Part shown: positions 1 through 7,336 of the stretch, piece after piece | Position numbering within the stretch: position 1 is the stretch's first letter | Layout of the letters: each line of letters begins with the position of its first letter | Assembly: GCA_041690635.1 (NCBI GenBank) | Contig: JAWLGZ010000002.1 | Coordinates: 682,001 to 746,000 of the forward strand | Reading direction: 5' to 3' | DNA from: JAWLGZ01 sp041690635 | GTDB taxonomy: Bacteria; Pseudomonadota; Gammaproteobacteria; Thiohalomonadales; Thiohalomonadaceae | Length of the DNA stretch: 64,000 bases | Position numbers and translations under genes: made by a program | The notes under the pieces: generated by a model | What the model was told of the DNA's origin: nothing | What the model saw: only the letters and a program-made list of their open reading frames with translations | Databases searched by the model: none

Positions 1-737
1 GCCAGCGCCTCGGCCGCCCCGTCGGTGTGGTGGGCGATGAAGTCGTCGTCGCGCTCGCCGCAGGCGTCGAGCCAGGCGAGCAGACCGTTGAACAGCACCG
101 CGTCACTGCCGGGCGCAAGGGGCAGGTGAAGGTCGGCAACGTCACAGGTGGCGGTGCGGCGCGGGTCAATCACCACCACCTGGAGGTCGGGGTTTTGCCG
201 TTTCGCGGCGACGATGCGCTGGTAGAGTACCGGGTGGCACCAGGCGGTGTTGGAGCCGGTCAGCACGATCAGCTTGGCCCGCTCCAGGTCCTCATAGCAG
301 CCCGGGACGGTGTCGCTGCCGAAGGCGCGCTTTTGGCCCGCCACCGCCGACGACATGCAGAGGCGGGAGTTGGTGTCCACGTTGGCCGAGCCGATGAACC
401 CCTTCATCAGCTTGTTGGCGACGTAGTAGTCCTCGGTGAGCAGCTGTCCCGAGAGATAGAAGGCGACCGCATCGGGACCGTGCTCGGCGATGATGTCGGA
501 GAAGCCCTTTGCCACGGCATCGAGCGCAGTGTCCCAGTCGACCCGTTGCCCGTTGACCTCCGGGTAAAGCAGCCGCCCCTCCAGGCCCACCGTCTCCGGT
601 AGCGCCATCCCCTTCGAGCAGAGCCGTCCGAAGTTGGCGGGGTGCTCCGGATCCCCCTTGACGCTCACCGCGCCGTTACCGTCCACCGAGGCGACGATGC
701 CGCAGCCGGTCCCGCAATACGGACATGTCGTTCTCAC
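1..737 (-). CDS. nasA: Assimilatory nitrate reductase catalytic subunit, N-terminal part (partial at window edge)
   Basis: Reading leftward from about 737, the frame stays open to the window edge for about 245 codons. It begins MRTTCPYCGTGCGIVASVDG. The Cys cluster C-P-Y-C-G-T-G-C binds the N-terminal [4Fe-4S] of the Mo-bisMGD oxidoreductases, and its fourth Cys follows in GRLCSKG. The conserved stretches TEDYYVANKLMKGFIGS, DTNSRLCMSSA and GSNTAWCHPVLYQRI are typical of cytoplasmic NasA, which reduces nitrate to nitrite. No twin-arginine signal is present, which fits the assimilatory rather than the periplasmic type. The start is a GTG; another in-frame GTG lies three codons upstream. It is the last visible gene of the nitrate operon, behind nirD. 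The remaining two thirds of the protein is outside the window. Confidence 0.93.
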   Translation of the reverse strand, partial: MRTTCPYCGTGCGIVASVDGNGAVSVKGDPEHPANFGRLCSKGMALPETVGLEGRLLYPEVNGQRVDWDTALDAVAKGFSDIIAEHGPDAVAFYLSGQLLTEDYYVANKLMKGFIGSANVDTNSRLCMSSAVAGQKRAFGSDTVPGCYEDLERAKLIVLTGSNTAWCHPVLYQRIVAAKRQNPDLQVVVIDPRRTATCDVADLHLPLAPGSDAVLFNGLLAWLDACGERDDDFIAHHTDGAAEAL

Positions 738-759
738 ACTGTTCACGGAACCACCCGTT

Positions 760-833
760 CACCACGGAGGGACGGAGAGCACAGAGAAAAACCATTCAAG
801 GTTTTCTCTGTCTCCTCTGCGTCTCTGCGGTGA
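760..833. repeat. ACCACAGAG-family inverted repeat between nirD and nasA
   Basis: Two purine-rich/pyrimidine-rich arms face each other: CACCACGGAGGGACGGAG followed by CACAGAGAAAA, and TTTTCTCTGTCTCC followed by TCTGCGTCTCTGCGGTG. The loop is about 11 nt. The inner CAGAGAAAA/TTTTCTCTG pairs exactly. It is one of six related copies in this window. Confidence 0.8.
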
Positions 834-846
834 GATTTTGAGGTTT

Positions 847-1158
847 TCATCCCAGCCGCAGCTCGATGCGGCCGTCATTGACGCGCACCTCGAAGATGTC
901 GGAGCACCCCTGGTCGGGGGCGACCGCCTCGCCGGTGGCGAGATCGATGCTCCAGTTGTGCAGCGGACAAGCGACCCGCTCGCCGTAGACGATCCCCTCC
1001 GACAGCGGCCCGCCCCGGTGGGGGCAGGCGTCGCGCAGGGCGAAGATATGCCCGTTACCGGCGCGAACCAGCGCGATGTCCCCTTCTACGGTCTCCACCC
1101 GGCGCGCGCCCTGGTGCGGAATCGCCGCCAACTCACCCACATCAATCCACTCGCTCAT
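847..1158 (-). CDS. nirD: Nitrite reductase small subunit, Rieske-type
   Basis: This 103-residue protein carries a Rieske [2Fe-2S] domain with the ligand motifs C-P-H-R-G-G-P and C-P-L-H-N-W. It is the small subunit of the cytoplasmic NAD(P)H-dependent assimilatory nitrite reductase, which converts nitrite to ammonium together with siroheme-containing NirB. The length is normal for NirD. Many NirD proteins lack cluster ligands, but here all four (Cys, His, Cys, His) are present, so it could bind a cluster. It lies downstream of nirB, separated by about 220 nt that hold a hairpin-forming repeat, and upstream of nasA. Confidence 0.95.
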   Translation of the reverse strand: MSEWIDVGELAAIPHQGARRVETVEGDIALVRAGNGHIFALRDACPHRGGPLSEGIVYGERVACPLHNWSIDLATGEAVAPDQGCSDIFEVRVNDGRIELRLG

Positions 1159-1194
1159 CGCTCACCTCGCAAAAATTCAAAGGCAAAACCCATT

Positions 1195-1337
1195 CACCAA
1201 AGAGGGCACGCGGAGACGCAGAGAAGATTCATGTACTTATGCATTTCGTCCGTTCCACCCGTCGGGTGAAGTCCAGACATGTCGCAACGTACTGAAAATG
1301 TTGTCACTCTGCGTCCTCTGCGCCTCTGCGGTGAGGT
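1195..1337. repeat. ACCACAGAG-family inverted repeat between nirB and nirD
   Basis: The left arm is CACCAAAGAGGGCACGCGG then AGACGCAGAG. The right arm is TCACTCTGCGTCCTCTGCG then CCTCTGCGGTGAGG. They are separated by about 80 nt of unrelated sequence. The arms match the other members of the family in this window; the loop does not. Confidence 0.75.
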
Positions 1338-1378
1338 TTTTAGGTTCAATTGCTGTCTCTGTGTCCTCGCCATTCCTT

Positions 1379-3835
1379 TCACCCGTTCGCCACCTGCGAC
1401 GGCCGCTGCAGGGTGGCGAGGGGGACGAAGGCGGCGCGCCGTTCGGCGCCGCTCAGTTCCGCCCACGGGTCCTTCTGGGCGTGGCGCTGCGATTCCACGA
1501 AGCGGGCGTGCAGCGCCTTGCGGTTCTCCGTATCCTCCACCACCTGCGCCTTGACCCAGGCGAGCCCCACCCGTTCGATCCACGGCGCGGTGCGCTCCAG
1601 GTAGCGGGCCTGTTCGCGGTAGAGCTGCATGAAGGCGGCGGCGTACTCCAACACCTCCGCCTCGCTACCGACGCGGCAGAGCAGGTCGGTAACCCGCACC
1701 TTGGTGCCGCCGTTGCCGCCGACGTGCAGCTCCCAGCCGGAGTCGACCGCCACCACGCCGAAGTCCTTGATGGTCGCCTCGGCGCAGTTGCGTGGGCAGC
1801 CGGAGACCGCCATCTTGTACTTGTGCGGCGTCCACGAGCCCCAGGTGAGCTTCTCCAGGGCGGTGCCCATGCCGATGGAGTCCTGGGTGCCGAAGCGGCA
1901 ATACTGGCTGCCGATGCAGGTCTTCACCGTGCGCAACGCCTTGCCGTAGGCGTGGCCGGAGACCATGCCGGCGGCATTGAGGTCGGCCCACACCGCCGGC
2001 AGCTGCTCCTGCCGCAGGCCCACCAGGTCGATGCGCTGGCCGCCGGTCAGCTTGACCAAAGGCACGGCGTGCCTCTCAGCCACCTCGGCGATGGCGCGCA
2101 GCTCCGCGGGGGTGGTCACCCCGCCCCACATCCGCGGCACCACCGTGAAGCTGCGGTCCTTCTGGATGTTGGCGTGCAGCCGCTCGTTGACGAAGCGCGA
2201 ACGGCTATCGTCCTCCGCCTCCCCCGGCCAGGCGGCGAGCAGGTAGTAGTTGAGCGCCGGGCGGCACTTGGGGCAGCCGTCGGGGCTGCGCCACTCCAGC
2301 CGTTCGAAGAGTGTCGGCAGCGATGTGATGTGTTGGGTGCCGATCGCGTCGCGCACCTCCTCGTGGGTGTAGTCGGTGCAGGGGCAGAGCGGCCTCTTCT
2401 GCGGCGCCGAATAATCGGAACCGACGGTGGAGGCGAGGATCTGCTCGACCAGTCCGGTGCAACCGCCGCAGCCGGAAGAGGCCTTGGTGTGGGCACGCAC
2501 CTCCTCCAAAGTGAACAGTCCCTTCTCCCGGATGGCGTGCACGATGTCGCCCTTGGTGACGCCGTTGCAGCCGCACACCTCGGTGGTGTCGGCCATGGCT
2601 GCCACCGAGTTGTTGCCGCCGTGGCCGGCGTCGCCGAGGTGGGCCTGGCCGAACATCAGCTCGTCACGGAAGGCGGAGACGTCGCTCCCCTCGCGCATCA
2701 GCTGGAAATACCAGGGTCCGTCCACGGTGTCACCGTAGAGCACCGCGCCCGCGATGCGGTTCTCCCTGAGTACCAGTTTCTTGTAGACGCCGCGGCCGGG
2801 GTCGCGATAGAGGATCTGTTCGCTCCCCTCGCCGCCCAGGAAGTCACCGGCAGAGAAGAGGTCGATGCCGGTCACCTTGAGCTTGGTGGAGGTGACCGAC
2901 CCGGTGTAGCGGGCGATGCCGAGCCGGGCGAGGTGGTTGGCACACACCTTGGCCTGTTCGAACAGCGGCGCCACCAGGCCGTAGCACTCGCCGCGGTGCT
3001 GCACGCACTCGCCCACCGCATAGACGCGCGGGTCGAAGGTCTGCATCGTGTCGTCGACCACGACGCCCCGCTCGCAGTGAATGCCGGCGGACTTTGCCAG
3101 TTCGATTTCGGGGCGGATCCCCACCGCCATCACCACCAGGTCGGCCGCCATCTCGCGGCCGTCAGCGAAGCGGACCCCCTGCACCCGCTCCTCGCCGAGG
3201 ATCGCCGCGGTCGAGGCACCCATCAGGAATTCGACACCGCGCCCCTCCAGCTCCGCCTGCAGGAGCTTGCCGGCCGCTTCGTCGAGCTGGCGATCGAGCA
3301 GGGTGGCACCGAGGTGCACCACGCTGACCTGCATGCCCCGCTTCTGCAGGCCGTTGGCCGCTTCAAGTCCCAGCAAGCCGCCGCCGATCACCACCGCGCG
3401 GCGGAATTTCGCCGCCGCCTCCAGCATCGTTTCGACATCCGCAATATCGCGGAAGCCGACCACCCCCGGCAGGTCGTGGCCCGGCACCGGCAGGATGAAC
3501 GGCTTCGAGCCGGTGGCCAGCAGCAGCCGATCGTAGGCCGCCTCACTGCCGTCGTCGGCAACCACGCGGCGACGCTCGCGGTCAATCGCCGCCACCCGGT
3601 TGCCGGCGTGCAGGGTGATGCCGTGCTCGGCATACCACTCACGTCGGTTCAGCATGATGCCGTCGAACTCCGCCTCGCCGGCCAGCACCGGCGAGAGCAG
3701 GATGCGGTTGTAATTGCCATGCGGCTCGGCACCGAAGACGGTGATGTCGTACAGATCGGGGGCGAGCTTCAGCAGCTCTTCCACCGTCCGCATGCCGGCC
3801 ATCCCGTTGCCGATCAGGACGAGGCGTTCTTTCAT
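1379..3835 (-). CDS. nirB: Nitrite reductase [NAD(P)H] large subunit
   Basis: The 818-residue protein has the full NirB architecture. An N-terminal FAD fold carries GNGMAG near residue 9, and a second dinucleotide fold has GGGLLGLEAA near residue 150. A BFD-like [2Fe-2S] domain starts around residue 420 (CGCNGV and later SGCGGC). The siroheme/[4Fe-4S] half has CIGSQYC near residue 639 and CPRNC near 679. It transfers six electrons from NAD(P)H to nitrite, giving ammonium in the cytoplasm. A Cys-rich CPCTDYTHEEV segment around residue 482 suggests a second BFD-like element, as in many NirB proteins. It is encoded between the NasS-like gene and nirD on the same strand. All expected metal-ligand cysteines are visible. 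Confidence 0.97.
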   Translation of the reverse strand: MKERLVLIGNGMAGMRTVEELLKLAPDLYDITVFGAEPHGNYNRILLSPVLAGEAEFDGIMLNRREWYAEHGITLHAGNRVAAIDRERRRVVADDGSEAAYDRLLLATGSKPFILPVPGHDLPGVVGFRDIADVETMLEAAAKFRRAVVIGGGLLGLEAANGLQKRGMQVSVVHLGATLLDRQLDEAAGKLLQAELEGRGVEFLMGASTAAILGEERVQGVRFADGREMAADLVVMAVGIRPEIELAKSAGIHCERGVVVDDTMQTFDPRVYAVGECVQHRGECYGLVAPLFEQAKVCANHLARLGIARYTGSVTSTKLKVTGIDLFSAGDFLGGEGSEQILYRDPGRGVYKKLVLRENRIAGAVLYGDTVDGPWYFQLMREGSDVSAFRDELMFGQAHLGDAGHGGNNSVAAMADTTEVCGCNGVTKGDIVHAIREKGLFTLEEVRAHTKASSGCGGCTGLVEQILASTVGSDYSAPQKRPLCPCTDYTHEEVRDAIGTQHITSLPTLFERLEWRSPDGCPKCRPALNYYLLAAWPGEAEDDSRSRFVNERLHANIQKDRSFTVVPRMWGGVTTPAELRAIAEVAERHAVPLVKLTGGQRIDLVGLRQEQLPAVWADLNAAGMVSGHAYGKALRTVKTCIGSQYCRFGTQDSIGMGTALEKLTWGSWTPHKYKMAVSGCPRNCAEATIKDFGVVAVDSGWELHVGGNGGTKVRVTDLLCRVGSEAEVLEYAAAFMQLYREQARYLERTAPWIERVGLAWVKAQVVEDTENRKALHARFVESQRHAQKDPWAELSGAERRAAFVPLATLQRPSQVANG

Positions 3836-3857
3836 GTTTCGGTCCTCACGGTCATTG

Positions 3858-3893
3858 GTCTGTGTTCGCTAGTCGGTAGTCGGTGGTCGGTGG
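3858..3893. repeat. Heptamer repeat (GGTCGGT type) between nasS-like gene and nirB
   Basis: Roughly four to five imperfect 7-nt units (CTAGTCG, GTAGTCG, GTGGTCG) run through the 70-nt gap. No opposing arm is present, unlike the copy at 7257-7336. Confidence 0.7.
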
Positions 3894-3904
3894 CGTTCGC
3901 ACGT

Positions 3905-5182
3905 TCATTTCACCCGCACCAGGCACGGCTCGGTGACTCGATGCGACGCATTGGCGAGCTGGCGGTCGAGATAGCCGTCCCACTCAGTCGGTTCGAATCG
4001 GGCGCCGTCGAAGAAACGGTCGCCACCCAGGGTGAGGGTCGGCTGTTCCGCCGGTTGCCAGGGCTCGCCATGGAACCCCTCCGGCTTCTCGTCGGTCTCG
4101 GGACAGGGGATGTCGAGCCCGGCAGCCGCCTCGCGGTAGAGGTCGGGGCGATAGATCGCGGCGGCGGCAGCACGGATGTCGGCCGGGCGCGGCACTTGTC
4201 CCCAGCGCACCATCTGCGTGATGAACCAGGCGGCATGGGAACGCCACGGAAAGTTGGCCGCATAGCGGTAAAAGACGTTGAAGTCCGCCAGGCCCCGCGG
4301 CGGCTCGTCGACACCGTAGCGGAAACTGCCGGTCATCGACATCGCCACCACCTCCATCGGCGCGTTGACGTAGATACCCCGGGCGATCAGTCGCGCCACC
4401 TCCATGCGGTTCTCCGGCCGGTCGATCCACCGCGCCGCCTCCAGCAGTGCCATGATCAGGGCGCGGTGGGTATTGGGGTTCTGCGCCGCCCACTCCCCGG
4501 TGACACCGAGTACCTTCTCCGGGGCGTTGTTCCATATCTCGTAGCCGGTGATCGCCACCCGTCCGAGCCCCGACTCCACCGCCAGCGAGTTCCACGGCTC
4601 GCCGACGCAGAAGCCGTCGATGTGCCCCGCGCGCAGGCTCCCCACCATCTGCGGCGGCGGCACCACCACCAGCCGTACATCCTGGTCCGGGTCGATGCCG
4701 GCGGCGGCGAGCCAGTAGCGCAGCTGATAGTTGTGGCTGGAGAACGGAAACACGGTGGCGAAGGTGAGCGGCGGCCGGCCGGCGGCGTGGTCGGCGTCGA
4801 TTACCTGTTTGAGTGCACGTGCCGAGAGCGGCCGCTCCGACATCGACTCCGGGTCCGCCTCGCCCATCCGCCCGTAGAGCGCCTCGGAGAGGGTGATCGC
4901 ATTGCCGTTCAGGTCGAGGCTGAGCGCCGTCACCATCGGCTTGCGTAGCGGGCCGGCGCCTAGCGCGGATGCGATCGGCATGGGCGCCAGCATCTGCGCC
5001 CCGTCAAGTACACCGATGGCCACCTTGTCGCGGATGTTGGCCCAGGAGGTCTCCTTCGAGAGCTGGACGTTAAGGCCGTGGCGCTCGAACAGCCCGTGCT
5101 CCTTCGCCACCACCAGCGGCGCGCAGTCGGTCAGCGGGATGAAGCCGAGGCTGACGGTGGTCTTTTCCAGTTCGTTCGACAT
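3905..5182 (-). CDS. nasS: NasS-like cytoplasmic nitrate/nitrite sensor (NrtA-family fold without signal peptide)
   Basis: This 425-residue protein belongs to the NrtA/CmpA family of nitrate/bicarbonate-binding proteins. It starts MSNELEKTTVSLGFIPLTDC with no signal peptide or lipobox, so it should stay in the cytoplasm. That is the hallmark of NasS, which holds the ANTAR antiterminator NasT inactive until nitrate or nitrite binds. Family stretches include SHNYQLRYWLAAAGIDP and GFCVGEPWN, and both recur in the neighbouring exported NrtA, so the two are paralogues. In known nasST loci the genes are adjacent; here nasT is about 4 kb upstream, beyond the transporter genes. An alternative role is a detached equivalent of the NrtA-like C-terminal regulatory domain of cyanobacterial NrtC, because the ATPase gene lies directly upstream. 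Confidence 0.8.
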   Translation of the reverse strand: MSNELEKTTVSLGFIPLTDCAPLVVAKEHGLFERHGLNVQLSKETSWANIRDKVAIGVLDGAQMLAPMPIASALGAGPLRKPMVTALSLDLNGNAITLSEALYGRMGEADPESMSERPLSARALKQVIDADHAAGRPPLTFATVFPFSSHNYQLRYWLAAAGIDPDQDVRLVVVPPPQMVGSLRAGHIDGFCVGEPWNSLAVESGLGRVAITGYEIWNNAPEKVLGVTGEWAAQNPNTHRALIMALLEAARWIDRPENRMEVARLIARGIYVNAPMEVVAMSMTGSFRYGVDEPPRGLADFNVFYRYAANFPWRSHAAWFITQMVRWGQVPRPADIRAAAAAIYRPDLYREAAAGLDIPCPETDEKPEGFHGEPWQPAEQPTLTLGGDRFFDGARFEPTEWDGYLDRQLANASHRVTEPCLVRVK

Positions 5183-5203
5183 CGTGTTTACTCCAAGAAA
5201 GCT

Positions 5204-5287
5204 GTCACCGCAGAGAACGCAGAGATCGCAGAGAACAACGCAAAGAACAAAGCCTGATCAAATGTTTTCTCTGCGTCCTCTGCGGTA
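5204..5287. repeat. ACCACAGAG-family inverted repeat between nrtD and nasS-like gene
   Basis: The left arm is TCACCGCAGAGAACGCAGAG with extra GCAGAGAACAACGCAAAG units. The right arm is TTTTCTCTGCGTCCTCTGCG ending GGTAAG. It fills most of the 115-nt gap between two co-oriented operon genes. Confidence 0.78.
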
Positions 5288-5297
5288 AGTCATTTCT

Positions 5298-6137
5298 TCA
5301 CCCCGCCGCCACGCGCAGCTGCGGGCGGGACGGCTGCGCCTCGCCCGCCGGCGCGGTGGGCTGGCGGTGGCGTTCGTGCAGAAACTTGAGCACCGCAGCG
5401 CGATAGCGGTTGTAGGCCGGATCGTCGGCCAGTTGCAGCCGGTCGCGCGGGCGCGGCAGGTCGACGGCGAGGATCTCGCCGATGGTGGCCGAGGGTCCGT
5501 TGGTCATCATCACGATACGGTCCGAGAGCAGTACCGCCTCGTCCACGTCGTGGGTGATCATCATCACCGTGTTGTTGAGCCGCGTCTGGATCTCCATCAG
5601 GGTGTCCTGCATGTGGGTGCGGGTGAGGGAGTCGAGGGCGCCGAACGGCTCGTCCATCAGCAGTACCTTCGGCTCCATGGCCAGGGCGCGGGCGATGCCG
5701 ACCCGCTGCTTCATCCCGCCGGAGATCTCGTGCGGCCGGCGCTCCAGGGCATGACCCATGTGCACCTGTTCCAGGTTGTGCAGGGCCCACTCGTGGCGCT
5801 CCGCCTTGCTGCGGCTCTTCCTGAACACCTGGTCCACCGCCAGACGCACGTTGTCGTAGACGGTGAGCCAGGGGAGCAGCGAGTGGTTCTGGAATACCAC
5901 CGCCCGGTCCGGGCCCGGCTCGTCCACCTCGCGGTTCTCCAGCAGAACACCGCCGGTGGTGGCGTTCAGCAGCCCGGCGACGATGTTGAGCACCGTCGAC
6001 TTGCCGCAGCCGGAGTGGCCGATGAGGGAGACGAACTCCCCCTTCTCCACCCGCAGGTTCACTCCCTGCAGCACCTCCAGCGGGCCGTTGTCGGTCGGGA
6101 AAGTGATCCCGATGTGATCGATGTTCAGGTAGCTCAT
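5298..6137 (-). CDS. nrtD: Nitrate ABC transporter ATP-binding protein
   Basis: The 279-residue ABC ATPase has Walker A GHSGCGKST at residues 40-48, Q-loop VVFQNHSLLPWLTV, signature ISGGMKQRVGIARAL, Walker B VLLMDEPFGALD and the switch His in MMITHDVDEA. It belongs to the nitrate/sulfonate/bicarbonate (NrtD/SsuB/TauB) class and would power nitrate import with NrtB and NrtA. It has no NrtA-like C-terminal extension, so it is the NrtD form; the possible regulatory partner is the separate NasS-like protein downstream. The short C-terminal tail is Pro/Ala-rich and probably disordered. Confidence 0.92.
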   Translation of the reverse strand: MSYLNIDHIGITFPTDNGPLEVLQGVNLRVEKGEFVSLIGHSGCGKSTVLNIVAGLLNATTGGVLLENREVDEPGPDRAVVFQNHSLLPWLTVYDNVRLAVDQVFRKSRSKAERHEWALHNLEQVHMGHALERRPHEISGGMKQRVGIARALAMEPKVLLMDEPFGALDSLTRTHMQDTLMEIQTRLNNTVMMITHDVDEAVLLSDRIVMMTNGPSATIGEILAVDLPRPRDRLQLADDPAYNRYRAAVLKFLHERHRQPTAPAGEAQPSRPQLRVAAG

Positions 6138-6152
6138 GTGTGTCTCCTTGTA

Positions 6153-6213
6153 AGGGGCTAGGGGCTAGGAGCTGGGGTTTGGGGTACTAGCCCCTGGCCC
6201 CTGATCCCTAGCC
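6153..6213. repeat. Heptamer inverted repeat (GGGGCTA type) between nrtB and nrtD
   Basis: AGGGGCTAGGGGCTAGGAG faces CTAGCCCCTGGCCCCTGATC and CCTAGCC across a short G/T-rich loop. Both arms repeat with a 7-nt period. The element fills almost the whole 77-nt gap. Confidence 0.8.
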
Positions 6214-6214
6214 A

Positions 6215-7237
6215 CTACCGAAGCACCGCGCTCTTGTCCCAGCTCACCCAGCGCTGGAGCAGCAGCATCAGCCGGTCGAGCAGGAACCCGATAAGGCCTA
6301 TCACCAGTACCGCCACCATGATGCGGGCCAGCGAGTCGGAACTGCCGTTCTGGAACTCGTCCCAGACGAACTTCCCGAGCCCGGGGTTCTGCGCCAGCAT
6401 CTCGGCGGCGATCAGCACCATCCAGCCGATGCCGAGCGACAGGCGCAGGCCGGCGAAGATCATCGGCATCGCCGAGGGCAGCACGACCTTCACCGTCTTG
6501 GTGAACCAGCCGAGGCGCAGCACCCGGCCGACGTTGATCAGGTCCTTGTCGATGGCCGAGACCCCCACCGTGGTGTTGATGATGGTGGGCCAGACGCAGC
6601 AGAGGGTGACCGTGATCGCCGAGATGAGATAGGACTTGGAGAACAGCGGATCACTGCTCACATAGAGGGCGCTGACCACCATGGTCACCAGCGGCAGCCA
6701 GGCCAGTGGCGAGACCGGCTTGAACACCTGGATCAGCGGATTCAGCGCCTTGTAAAGCGTGCTGCTCATGCCGCAGGCGATGCCTATCGGGATGGCGATG
6801 AGGGAGGCGAACAGAAACCCGCTCGCCACCGTGCCCAGGCTGGTGAGGATCTGGTCGATGAAGGTGGGGGCGCCCACATAGGGACGGATGCGCACCTCGG
6901 CGTTGGGTTCCCTTTCCAGCCTGGCGGCGTTGCGCTCCTCCTGACGTTGGTAAAATTCCGCTTCCCGGCCGCTTTCCTGCTGATGTTCCGCAAGCAACTG
7001 CCCGGCCGCCTGCCACACCTGCGCCGGTCCCGGCAGTTGACCGAGCGAGGTGTCGACGCGAGAGGCGCCGCCTGCCCACAGGGCGAGGAACAGCCCGATG
7101 GCCGCCAGAGGGATCAGCAGCGAGCGAGCCAGCGGCAACAGCATGCGAGTGAACCGTTCACCCTGGAGAAACGCCTGGAGGCGGTCCAGCCGGGGGAGGT
7201 CGAAGGCGCGTCGGGGGTTGATGGTTTCGGTGGTCAT
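6215..7237 (-). CDS. nrtB: Nitrate ABC transporter permease
   Basis: The 340-residue inner-membrane permease is of the NrtB/SsuC family. The chosen ATG (MTTETINPRR) avoids an N-terminal stretch that would be encoded by the upstream repeat. A first hydrophobic segment near residues 38-55 (SLLIPLAAIGLFLALWAGG) is followed by a charged periplasmic stretch (about 75-115). Then come about five membrane spans with the EAA-type loop around AEMLAQNPGLG. The charged insert after TM1 is typical of NrtB rather than SsuC. It works with the flanking nrtA and nrtD gene products. Confidence 0.9.
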   Translation of the reverse strand: MTTETINPRRAFDLPRLDRLQAFLQGERFTRMLLPLARSLLIPLAAIGLFLALWAGGASRVDTSLGQLPGPAQVWQAAGQLLAEHQQESGREAEFYQRQEERNAARLEREPNAEVRIRPYVGAPTFIDQILTSLGTVASGFLFASLIAIPIGIACGMSSTLYKALNPLIQVFKPVSPLAWLPLVTMVVSALYVSSDPLFSKSYLISAITVTLCCVWPTIINTTVGVSAIDKDLINVGRVLRLGWFTKTVKVVLPSAMPMIFAGLRLSLGIGWMVLIAAEMLAQNPGLGKFVWDEFQNGSSDSLARIMVAVLVIGLIGFLLDRLMLLLQRWVSWDKSAVLR

Positions 7238-7256
7238 CGGTTGTGTCCTGGTCTGT

Positions 7257-7336
7257 GGTCGGTGGTCATTGGTCGGTAGTCGGTGGCCATCACAAATCGA
7301 TCTCTCCTCAAACCACCGACTACCGATCACCGACTA
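7257..7336. repeat. Heptamer inverted repeat (GGTCGGT type) between nrtA and nrtB
   Basis: GTCGGTGGTCATTGGTCGG then TAGTCGGTGG faces ACCACCGACTACCGATCACC then GACTAG across a loop of about 25 nt. The arms have a 7-nt period. The right arm supplies the nrtA stop codon. Confidence 0.82.

Noticed and set aside
41..600. Plus-strand frame in the first 600 nt
   Set aside because: It is the shadow of nasA, whose N-terminal Fe-S motif and conserved blocks are on the minus strand.
1076..4948. Plus-strand open frame of about 1290 codons opposite the nitrite reductase region
   Set aside because: It lies antisense to nirD, nirB and nasS, whose domain motifs are unmistakable. Its translation is rich in His, Arg, Gly and Ala with no family signature, as expected for the shadow of high-GC codon usage.
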